From Methanosarcina sp. UBA293 (GTDB taxonomy: Archaea > Halobacteriota > Methanosarcinia > Methanosarcinales > Methanosarcinaceae), in the NCBI GenBank assembly GCA_002499445.1, contig DALS01000057.1:1-26779 (forward strand): DNA of 26,779 bases, in the 5' to 3' direction. Each line of letters begins with the position of its first letter. Within the stretch, counting starts at the first letter, position 1. The translations under genes and the position numbers were made by a program. Below, in pieces: positions 15,848 to 22,957 of this stretch. The notes beneath the pieces are model-generated. The model had not been told where the DNA came from, did no database searches, and worked only from the letters and a program-made list of their open reading frames with translations.

Positions 15848-16780
15848 ATGATGCGATTTAACTTAATACTTCTAACTATCTTATTGATTGTGTTGATACA
15901 ACCTGTATATGCAGGTACAATAGCAACATCGAATGATGCCTATAATAAATCAGTTCAAATGCTGTCTGTTTGTGAAAATAATCAGGTTACACCAAACTGG
16001 AATTATGCAGAAAACATAAATGATAATAGGGGAATAACGTTTGGTGCTATTGGTTTTACAACAGGTACATGGGATGGTAATATTTTGATTAAATATTACA
16101 CTAAACTTAATCCCAATAATACACTTGCTAAGTATATTCCTGCACTAAATGCCATAGATGCCGGTCCACATCCATACAATGACGAAAGTTCAAGTAACAG
16201 CACGGTTGGTCTTGATAACTTTATAACAGACGTTAATAGTATCAATGATCCGCTGTGGCAAACAGCACAACTTTATTTAATACAAGAGATGTACTGGAAT
16301 CCTACTGTTGCTGCATGGAATCGTATTGGTGCTAACAACCAATTAACACTGGCTTTTATGTACAATTCTAATATTAGATTTGGTCAAGATTATATGGAAT
16401 CCTTTATAACTGGTGCGACTACTCAATGTGGTGGAACGCCTGGTACTGGAGTGGATGAAAATACGTATCTACGGGCGCTGATGGCTGAAATGGATGCTCA
16501 GATAGTGAAAGAGGGTTGGGGAGATACCGACCGCAACGACGGTTTTAAGACACTTCTAGCAGAAGGAAACGTGAATTTGACGACTCCTTTCATATTTACA
16601 GAGTACGGAGACTCGTATATAATTACTGGTGATTTGGATTTAAACACAACTACACCTTCAACAGCCTTTACTTATCCAACACCTGTAGTAGCTTTTAGTA
16701 ATCTAAAACCTGTACCACACGCCAAAGCAGTAACACTTACTGACAAGTTCAAATATACTAAATTCATATACATGGACTGA
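15848..16780 (+). CDS. Secreted GH46 chitosanase with a truncated PKD domain
   Basis: This endo-acting hydrolase of partly deacetylated chitin has 310 residues. Residues 1-22 are a signal peptide (L-I-L-L-T-I-L-L-I-V-L-I-Q-P-V-Y-A). Glu43 (V-C-E-N-N) and Asp59 (I-N-D-N-R-G) match the catalytic pair Glu22/Asp40 of Streptomyces N174 chitosanase. R-G-I-T-F-G-A-I-G-F, L-A-K-Y-I-P-A-L and the late Y-G-D-S-Y segment are also family features. The catalytic domain ends near 265. The remainder (P-V-V-A-F-S, A-V-T-L-T-D) looks like the first third of a PKD domain, and TGA comes where repeat D begins. GGATGTG precedes ATG 15848. It may remodel, release or recycle the polymer made by the neighbouring genes, or attack foreign chitosan. 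Confidence 0.88.
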   Translation: MMRFNLILLTILLIVLIQPVYAGTIATSNDAYNKSVQMLSVCENNQVTPNWNYAENINDNRGITFGAIGFTTGTWDGNILIKYYTKLNPNNTLAKYIPALNAIDAGPHPYNDESSSNSTVGLDNFITDVNSINDPLWQTAQLYLIQEMYWNPTVAAWNRIGANNQLTLAFMYNSNIRFGQDYMESFITGATTQCGGTPGTGVDENTYLRALMAEMDAQIVKEGWGDTDRNDGFKTLLAEGNVNLTTPFIFTEYGDSYIITGDLDLNTTTPSTAFTYPTPVVAFSNLKPVPHAKAVTLTDKFKYTKFIYMD

Positions 16781-16911
16781 TTGTGTTACAAAAATATTAT
16801 TTCCACAGCTTGATACTATAACTCTTACCTATCTGTATTATTATTTTTTCTAGTGATGAGATTGATGAACTTCCCTAATTGTGAATGTTTGTCTGATTTT
16901 ATAACAAAGCC
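16779..16911. mobile_element. 133-bp repeat with terminal inverted repeats (copy D)
   Basis: This is the second copy of the repeat at 10299-10428, in the same orientation, with ends GATTGTGTTACAAAAAT and (reverse complement) GGCTTTGTTATAAAATC. The left end is more decayed than in copy C. It begins on the last two bases of the chitosanase stop codon. Copies C and D are 6.35 kb apart and bracket the glycosyltransferase-to-chitosanase block. Confidence 0.6.
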
Positions 16912-16935
16912 AGAATTTTGGTGCTCCCTTGTTAA

Positions 16936-17133
16936 TCAGTTGATGTTTTGACACCTGTAATTTAACAACTCTATAAATCTCCATTTCTTTTTAATGATTT
17001 CAGACTCTTGTGCAGGTGTTTTCTTTTCCAGAACTCCCTTTTCCTTTTCTTTTACTAATCCTCTATAATTTCTACAGAAGTTAAAATGGGTACAGTAAAG
17101 CCTCATTTGGTTATGCTCCTCATTTACCCATTG
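16936..17133 (-). pseudogene. C-terminal fragment of a DDE transposase
   Basis: On the minus strand from 17133 a frame of about 65 residues is open to TGA 16936: W-V-N-E-E-H-N-Q-M-R-L-Y, N-F-C-R-N-Y-R-G-L-V, K-K-T-P-A-Q. The H-N....L-Y...F-N-F-C-R-N-Y-R-G-L plus K-T-P-A pattern is the usual end of DDE transposases of the IS240/IS6-like group. The catalytic part is missing. It lies 24 bp from repeat D and supports an insertion-sequence origin for the island boundary. Beyond it, 17134-17241 holds only promoter DNA. Confidence 0.6.
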
Positions 17134-17210
17134 TAATAATATATACTAAATTTAACATATAAACTAACTAAATATAATATAAGCATCCACTTTTTTGATC
17201 CTAAATATTA

Positions 17211-17218
17211 AAATATAT
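17211..17218 (+). promoter_or_regulatory. TATA box of the DNA glycosylase gene
   Basis: AAATATAT is centred about 27 bp before ATG 17242, and no ribosome binding site precedes that ATG. Together these point to a leaderless transcript. Confidence 0.45.
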
Positions 17219-17241
17219 CTAAAACACAGCTTTCTTCAAGC

Positions 17242-17718
17242 ATGATAAAAAGAGGCTTTCCTCCAGCTCTTAATGAAAAAACTGAAATACTTATTCTGGG
17301 CTCCCTTCCCGGAGACGAGTCTTTAAGGAAGCGACAATATTACGGGAATCCCGGTAATGATTTTTGGAGACTAGTCGGCAATGCGATTGGCGAGAATCTT
17401 CAGGATATGGATTATGAGACGAGGCTTGAAACTCTGAAGCGCCACAGAATAGGGCTCTGGGATGTTTTTAAAACCGGAAAAAGAGAGGGAAGCGAAGATG
17501 CAAAGATAAAGGAAGAAGAGATAAACCAATTCTCAATGCTAAAAGAAAAAGCTCCGAACCTGAAGCTGGTTCTTTTCAATGGCATGAAATCCGGAGAATA
17601 CGAGCCGATTCTAAAATCAATGGGATATGAAACAAAAGTCCTTCCCTCTTCAAGCGGAGCGAACCGGCGATTTTTGAAAAATAGGAAGTCAGAATGGGAA
17701 GCAGCTTTCAATCATTAG
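17242..17718 (+). CDS. Family-6 DNA glycosylase (hypoxanthine-DNA glycosylase, UDG superfamily)
   Basis: This enzyme of 158 residues removes deaminated bases, chiefly hypoxanthine, to start base excision repair. Motif 1 is G-S-L-P-G-D-E-S-L (20-28), followed by Y-Y-G-N-P-G-N-D-F-W (33-42). Motif 2 is P-S-S-S-G-A-N-R-R-F (135-144). These separate it from MUG/TDG and from classical uracil glycosylases and match the HDG family described from Methanosarcina. Length is normal. It is convergent with the ferredoxin gene, and its transcript appears leaderless. Confidence 0.85.
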   Translation: MIKRGFPPALNEKTEILILGSLPGDESLRKRQYYGNPGNDFWRLVGNAIGENLQDMDYETRLETLKRHRIGLWDVFKTGKREGSEDAKIKEEEINQFSMLKEKAPNLKLVLFNGMKSGEYEPILKSMGYETKVLPSSSGANRRFLKNRKSEWEAAFNH

Positions 17719-17822
17719 TAGGCTCTACAGACCTATTCCCCAGACCTGTTTCCAGCTTTTAGAAAACTTCTAGTGTTGTTTACAGAAGGATTTTGAAAGT
17801 AAACCTAAACCCGCACTTCAGG

Positions 17823-18002
17823 TTATCTAATTTCTATAGCCTGTATGGGGCAGACTTCTTCACAGGCTCCGCAGTCTATGCATTCTTCTTCATCTACGAC
17901 TGCACAACCTTCATCCTCATCAATGACTATTGCTTCTACAGGGCACTCCTCAGCACAGGTTCCACAGCCTGTACATTCTTCTTTATTGACTTTTGGTGGC
18001 AT
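17823..18002 (-). CDS. 2[4Fe-4S] ferredoxin
   Basis: This short gene encodes a 59-residue electron carrier. Two cluster motifs are complete: C10-T-G-C13-G-T-C16...C20-P and C41-I-D-C44-G-A-C47...C51-P. The protein is acidic and begins M-P-P-K-V-N-K-E-E. GAGGAG lies 8 bases before ATG 18002, a good ribosome binding site. In methanogens such ferredoxins carry low-potential electrons between CO dehydrogenase, hydrogenase or Rnf-type complexes; the partner cannot be read here. The 490 bp upstream to the regulator gene (18003-18493) hold its promoter region and nothing else that I can support. Confidence 0.93.
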   Translation of the reverse strand: MPPKVNKEECTGCGTCAEECPVEAIVIDEDEGCAVVDEEECIDCGACEEVCPIQAIEIR

Positions 18003-18493
18003 AATTTTAACTCCTCTATTTTGTTTTTCTATTTTTTCCAGTTAGGATCAGAATTTTTGAAGTGAAATTAGGGTCTAGAATTCAGAATATCCAGACTCAA
18101 TTTATAATTATTTCTTTTTATAGATAAAATTTCGCTTTAGAAGTAAAAGAATTAGCCACAACTGAGACTGCAGTTCTAATCGTCACTGATACAACTCTCG
18201 ATAAATCTAACTTTACATATATGGACTTTGTCTATTGACAAATAGGAATTGCATGGTTTGAAACTAAATTGAGCATTGCAAAAGCGCTGTAAGTAAATAT
18301 GTAGTTGAGTCACTAAAAATGTAGTTGTTATCGGCATCCAGACTTGCGATGAGCAAATGAAAGAGAAAATATAAGTTTAGATTTATTCCTACCATAAGGA
18401 TTAGGAACAGTCCTGTAGTTTGAAAAGTTGAAGAATGATATGATGAAGTCCATACTGGCGAAGTTTGTATAGTTGATATAACCCGGTAAATAT

Positions 18494-19282
18494 TCAAACT
18501 TTAGTAATAGGTCTTGCCATACCTTTGTAGTGATTAAAGAGTTCTTTGCCCCATTTGAGTGCGCTTTCATCAAAACTTAGCAGATTATGGTTGTAGTAAA
18601 TTCCACTATTGCAGAAGAGGGAAAGCGCCAGAAACTTTTCCGTAACTATGCTTGAAGCAATTTTCATATTATTATTATTGCAGACATAAAGTTTGGTATA
18701 TTTCAGGTTCAGGAAATGTTCAAGTTCTCTTTTGTAATCATTTAACATTCTATCATAAACATACTCTGTAAACACCAAGGTTATGTCTGTACCTTTTGCT
18801 GCAAGCTCTATGCACAAGGATGGGTATATAGGCAGGAAGAAGGAGGATGAGATCATTACCTTCTTAGACTCGGACAGAGGGGTTACAACTTCCTTAGGAT
18901 ATTCAAATACATAATTTCGATCCGGGTTTACTTCGATATAATCTCCAAGCTTTCCGATCTCGTCTAGAAACACAGGTGGAATTGATGTCATATCCTGGTT
19001 TACCCAATAATCGTGATTTTTGTCGAAAACATCAAACGTTTCCAAAATTGTTTTCATTTTTGGAACCAGAATTTCTCCGATACTGGAAAGTTTATATAGT
19101 CTGTTATTCTCAACAACAAGATCCTGCTTTATAAGTATCTTTATTTGGGTCATTATCGGGCTTGAACGGACGTCAAGTGTCTCTTTGATTTCTTCGATGT
19201 TCTTTGGCCCATCAAGAAGCAGTAGAAGTAAACTTTTCCTTTTTTCCGAAAGAAAAAGAACATCCAATAATGAAGACGCCAT
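18494..19282 (-). CDS. Winged-helix transcription regulator, Msr/FilR1 (DUF1724) family
   Basis: The protein has 262 residues with an ArsR-like winged helix at the N terminus (about 8-75; K-N-I-E-E-I-K-E-T-L-D-V as the helix-turn-helix entry) and the archaeal C-terminal domain found in FilR1 and Msr proteins. In Methanosarcina acetivorans, Msr regulators control specific methanol and methyl-sulfide methyltransferase operons. Its paralog lies immediately upstream and the mtaCB operon further upstream on the same strand, so control of mtaCB is likely. GAGAGGG precedes ATG 19282. Which Msr it corresponds to cannot be decided. Confidence 0.85.
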   Translation of the reverse strand: MASSLLDVLFLSEKRKSLLLLLLDGPKNIEEIKETLDVRSSPIMTQIKILIKQDLVVENNRLYKLSSIGEILVPKMKTILETFDVFDKNHDYWVNQDMTSIPPVFLDEIGKLGDYIEVNPDRNYVFEYPKEVVTPLSESKKVMISSSFFLPIYPSLCIELAAKGTDITLVFTEYVYDRMLNDYKRELEHFLNLKYTKLYVCNNNNMKIASSIVTEKFLALSLFCNSGIYYNHNLLSFDESALKWGKELFNHYKGMARPITKV

Positions 19283-19352
19283 CTAATTCCCTCTCAGGTT
19301 TCAATCTATTATATCTGACATTATATCTCTCCATACCAGAAAACTCTGAAAC

Positions 19353-19386
19353 TCTTACTTTATCCCTGATTCTTACTTTATCCCTG
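19353..19386. repeat. Tandem 18-bp-period repeat between the two regulator genes
   Basis: TCTTACTTTATCCCTG occurs at 19353-19368 and at 19371-19386. It lies 71-104 bp upstream of the first regulator gene, where a promoter or paired binding sites would be expected. The rest of the 340-bp gap shows no gene. Confidence 0.7.
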
Positions 19387-19623
19387 CCATTATAGTTTTT
19401 AATAATATAAAGGATCTGTGAAGGTTGCGCTTAGGATATAAAGAGAAATATCATTTTTATGTAGCAGACTATACTACAGAATATGTTTATCTTTCACCAG
19501 CTTTTCATACATTCCTTCAAATTTTATTATATAGTTTTCCTGAAGCGTTTCTTTTCAGGATTATTTAAACTTTAAATATTTTTAGAGGTTACTGAGATTT
19601 ATTTACATCTGTGTTCTTTAATA

Positions 19624-20409
19624 TCATATCTTATTTACCAGTCTGGAAAGCCTCTTGAAATAGTCAAATAATTCCTGACACCATAAAAGAGCGCTGGGTT
19701 CGGAGCTCATAATGAATTGCTGATCGAATCTACCTTGATTATCAAAAAGGCCTAAAAGCATTGTTTTATCAGTTACAGTAATCTCAGTGAGTTTTATTCC
19801 TTCTTTGGAAACATACAGGCTTACATTATCCATGCCCATGAGTTCATTTATCATGCTTGAGTGTTTATTTGAAAGATGGTCCCAAACTGACTGGGTGAAA
19901 TTCAGGGATAGCTCGGCATCTTTCCTGCCAAGCTCAACATACAGGGGAAGATAAGCAGGGTTGAAATAAGAAGCAAAAGTCGAAGCCTGCTTTGCATTAC
20001 TCATGCTGTCAATAATTTTCTTAGAAGGCTCATAGATATGGTTCAGGTCAGGTTCTATAAGGGTACAATCTCCAAGTTCGGATATACGTTCCAACAAATG
20101 GCGTGGGATTGAGTTCAAGTCGTGACCTGTCCAGTAAGATTTGTTTTTCTCCACTACTTCAAGAGCACTTATCAGAGGCTTTATTGTCTTGATTATGAAC
20201 TCTCCCAGAACTGTGAGCTTGTACATCCTCTCTTCCTGGACAACAAGGTCATCATCTATCAGTCTCTTAATCTGAGGAAGAATCGAGGTGGCTGTAACAT
20301 CAAGTGCATCCCTGATTTCATCAATATTTTTTGATCCGCTATCCAGTAGTATAAGAAGATTTTTTCTTCTATCAGAACGGAAAACGAGATCAATAAGTGG
20401 AGAAGCCAT
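19624..20409 (-). CDS. Second Msr/FilR1-type winged-helix regulator
   Basis: The protein has 261 residues and is a clear paralog of the next regulator: both begin with M-A-S-x-L-[IL]-D, share K-N-I-[DE]-E-I..[AT]-L-D-V in the recognition region and L-D-E-I/L-E-R-I...L-G-D in the middle, and end near R-L-x-x-K. Paired Msr proteins are known to act together on a single methyltransferase operon in Methanosarcina, which suits this tandem arrangement. AGGAAG lies upstream of ATG 20409 and overlaps the stop of a possible 40-residue ORF. Confidence 0.85.
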   Translation of the reverse strand: MASPLIDLVFRSDRRKNLLILLDSGSKNIDEIRDALDVTATSILPQIKRLIDDDLVVQEERMYKLTVLGEFIIKTIKPLISALEVVEKNKSYWTGHDLNSIPRHLLERISELGDCTLIEPDLNHIYEPSKKIIDSMSNAKQASTFASYFNPAYLPLYVELGRKDAELSLNFTQSVWDHLSNKHSSMINELMGMDNVSLYVSKEGIKLTEITVTDKTMLLGLFDNQGRFDQQFIMSSEPSALLWCQELFDYFKRLSRLVNKI

Positions 20410-20415
20410 AATCTC

Positions 20416-20538
20416 TTACTTCCTGTCATTCAGTAGTTTGTAGTTGTGGCCGGACTTTCTTCCAGCAGGCTGGTTCTTTGGCTGTTCATTTTCAAGTGAG
20501 GATCGTTTCTGGCTTTTTAAATTGGCCTTTATCTGCAT
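20416..20538 (-). CDS. Possible 40-residue basic protein
   Basis: In the gap between the ASKHA ATPase and regulator genes the minus strand has an open frame from ATG 20538 to TAA 20416. It encodes a basic, hydrophilic peptide (M-Q-I-K-A-N-L-K-S-Q, ending H-N-Y-K-L-L-N-D-R-K). It fills the whole gap and its stop overlaps the regulator's ribosome binding site, which suggests translational coupling. Its own ribosome binding site is weak and no family is recognised. A chance frame is quite possible. Confidence 0.3.
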   Translation of the reverse strand: MQIKANLKSQKRSSLENEQPKNQPAGRKSGHNYKLLNDRK

Positions 20539-20557
20539 AATCTGTAATTATCATTAT

Positions 20558-22486
20558 TTAGTCAGTTAAAATTCCGGGGGTACAGGTTCCTACAAAAGTC
20601 ATCTTTGTCTCCATTGGAGTGTGTTTCCAGCCAGACGGTGAAAGGTACTCTACGCTTGTGTTTATTTTTATCGAGCTTTCTGGAAGTCCGAAATATTTCA
20701 TTGAATTCAGAATGAGCTCTTCGCCAGTTTTTTGGGAATATTCCACTGCCATTTGATACAACTCGAACTTCTTCCTCCCTGCTGGGGTGAATACCAGGAA
20801 ATTCTGGTCCGGATTCTCCATTGAAGACGGCCTGATAGTTATTTCAATTCTTTTAATTCCTTTTCCTACGAGAGCTCCAACTGCATTTCCTACATTTGCA
20901 TATTCAGGAACTATAATCTCTGCATCAATGAGAGCCTTGATCTCTTCATAATAAGCCTTTACAGGGCCTCCAAGCAGGACTATAGGAACATTTAACTTGT
21001 ACTGGACAGGTATTTCTCCCTCCAGTACTTTCTTTATTCCATCTGTCCCCTTGCTTTCCATTATAAAGGACATTAAACTATAAGCCATATTTTTTGCAAC
21101 CTGTTGCTTTACTTTTTTGCAAAAAGCATGAACTCCCAATTGAGTGAAACGCGAAAGCTTTTTAGCTCCAATCTGAGCAGCTTCTACGTCTCCTTCTGTA
21201 TATTCCCCAAGAACATGCAGAGCATCAGTTGGAGTGAAGCCTATAACCTGGATCACTCGCTGTTGAATTAGTGAATCAAGGACAACAGGAGAGGGGAACC
21301 TTTTCATTTTATTCAAGATTTCGTGGATAGAGAGGGGTTCTTCTTTTATAAATTCAAGTAATTTTATTTCACTTTCTGTAGGGTTGAAGGGGATTACTCC
21401 AGTATTAACAAAGAATTTGGCGGGTTGAACGTGCTCATTGAGCATGGTTCTTAGGGGCACGGGATTCTTTTCAAGTTTCTCCATGAAGTTAGGGTACTGC
21501 ATAGCAGCAAAGCAAAGGGGCATTACTCTTCTTGGCCCAATCCGGATTTGTTTCTTAAACCACACATGACTATCTCCCCCGTTTGCCGAACTTTCCATTT
21601 TTATTGTTTTTACGCGAGTTTGCCAGCCTCCTACAACTGCTCCTATCTCACAAAGTTCCGGAACTCCATTCTTCATTATGGAGATATCTGTGCTTGTTCC
21701 TCCAACATCGATTATGGCACAGGTATCCAGTCCTGAAAGGTAAGAAGCTCCCATAATACTTGCTGCAGGACCTGAGAATATAGTTTCGATAGGCCGAAGT
21801 TTTGCATCTTTTATATCTGTAACTGAGCCGTCACACTTTAGCATCAGAATCTTCGCATCAAGGTTTCTTTTCCTTATTTCTGCCATGATGGAATGAATAA
21901 ACTGACAGGTTATTGGGATTAGCTGGGCATTTAAGACGGCGGTGGCTGCTCGTTCGTAAGCTCCAAGCTCCTGGGAAAGTTCATGTCCACAAACCACAGG
22001 ATACCCTGTCAATTTAACGACTGCTTCCTTAATTCTAAGCTCATGATCTGGATTTCGGATGCTAAAGTACGAAGATATTGCAAAAGCCGAGACTTTCTTC
22101 TTGAGACTTATTGCAAACTGTTCTACGGCAGTAAGGTCTAGAGGCTGTAACTCGTCTCCATTGCTGTCGTGTCCTCCTTTTACAGTAATACAGTAATCTG
22201 CAGGAAGTTCCTTTGGGACGTCATAGTCCCCTACAAGGATCAGGCCAACTGGATATCCTGTCCTTTCGAGAATGGTATTTGTCGACAGGGTTGTGGAAAC
22301 CGATACCAATTTTACTTTACTGAGGTGCTCCGGATTAAGCTTATCAATAGCATTTCGAATTCCTACCATGAGGTTCGGATAAGTAGTAGTTGCCTTGCTG
22401 GTATCAAGGATCCGACTGTCCGAGTCTCTTAAAATTACAGCATCGGTGTAGGTTCCACCTGCGTCAATACCCAGACTATATTGCAT
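20558..22486 (-). CDS. Hydantoinase/oxoprolinase-family ASKHA protein of the methanol locus
   Basis: The protein has 642 residues with an actin-like ATPase fold. Phosphate-1 is G-I-D-A-G-G-T-Y-T-D (6-15); phosphate-2 is I-D-V-G-G-T-S-T-D (259-267); E-R-A-A-T-A-V-L-N-A (178-187) and F-S-G-P-A-A-S (237-243) are hydantoinase A signatures; a late V-L-L-G-G-P closes the nucleotide site. A helical insert (about 360-440) contains a winged-helix-like stretch. Catabolic partners (hydantoinase B) are absent. Its place between mtaCB and the regulators suggests a role in methanol methyltransfer, perhaps ATP-driven reactivation of the oxidised corrinoid, as RamA and RACo do in other systems. It lacks RamA's C-terminal iron-sulfur motifs, so it would need a separate reductant. 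Family firm, role inferred. Confidence 0.8.
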   Translation of the reverse strand: MQYSLGIDAGGTYTDAVILRDSDSRILDTSKATTTYPNLMVGIRNAIDKLNPEHLSKVKLVSVSTTLSTNTILERTGYPVGLILVGDYDVPKELPADYCITVKGGHDSNGDELQPLDLTAVEQFAISLKKKVSAFAISSYFSIRNPDHELRIKEAVVKLTGYPVVCGHELSQELGAYERAATAVLNAQLIPITCQFIHSIMAEIRKRNLDAKILMLKCDGSVTDIKDAKLRPIETIFSGPAASIMGASYLSGLDTCAIIDVGGTSTDISIMKNGVPELCEIGAVVGGWQTRVKTIKMESSANGGDSHVWFKKQIRIGPRRVMPLCFAAMQYPNFMEKLEKNPVPLRTMLNEHVQPAKFFVNTGVIPFNPTESEIKLLEFIKEEPLSIHEILNKMKRFPSPVVLDSLIQQRVIQVIGFTPTDALHVLGEYTEGDVEAAQIGAKKLSRFTQLGVHAFCKKVKQQVAKNMAYSLMSFIMESKGTDGIKKVLEGEIPVQYKLNVPIVLLGGPVKAYYEEIKALIDAEIIVPEYANVGNAVGALVGKGIKRIEITIRPSSMENPDQNFLVFTPAGRKKFELYQMAVEYSQKTGEELILNSMKYFGLPESSIKINTSVEYLSPSGWKHTPMETKMTFVGTCTPGILTD

Positions 22487-22920
22487 GTCAAAACAGCCCC
22501 ATTTTTTAATTCAGTGTACGTAATTGAGGTCTTCTATAACTGTATATCTTTCTAACTTAGATTGTAAAAATTATTTCCCTGGGCATATATATTCCAATTA
22601 AGATACATATCCCTATATATAAGTTGACTACTGACATTCCAATTTACCGTTATCCTTGCAGTTCCTGTAAATATCTCCTTTTTCCTAAGATATAACTCCT
22701 GCAGACGCCTGTACAAATCCATCCAGAAATATTTCCATGAAGAAGACAATCATTGATTCACAGTTATATGCCTAATTGACTCAACAGTTAAATCCTTAAA
22801 TAACTCAGACTCGACTGTACGTAGCGAGGTTGGTAAAACCATGTGGGGCAGCACTTGCAATCTTGTCACTATTACGATAACAGTCCTACGTTTCCCTTAT
22901 TAGTTGACCTGAAACCAGTT

Positions 22921-22957
22921 CAAAAAAATAAAAAAGAAGTTAAGGGGCTTAGAGCCC
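22921..22957 (-). terminator. mtaCB operon terminator overlapping the mtaB stop codon
   Basis: On the minus strand GGGCT-CTA-AGCCC (22945-22957) forms a hairpin that contains the TAA stop (22949-22951). It is followed by a run rich in T, including two stretches of six or seven. The rest of the gap 22487-22944 holds no supported gene. Confidence 0.7.

Noticed and set aside
18264..18497. 77-residue hydrophobic open frame after the first regulator
   Set aside because: Overlaps the regulator's end, no ribosome binding site, looks like translated AT-rich spacer.
22552..22749. 65-residue minus-strand open frame upstream of the ASKHA ATPase gene
   Set aside because: TTG start without a ribosome binding site, composition rich in Trp/Tyr/Asn as in AT-rich non-coding DNA, no family pattern.
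22800..22920. Possible tRNA-like fold near the GGTTGGTAAAACC segment
   Set aside because: No T-arm GTTCRA, no consistent acceptor stem and no anticodon arm could be built.
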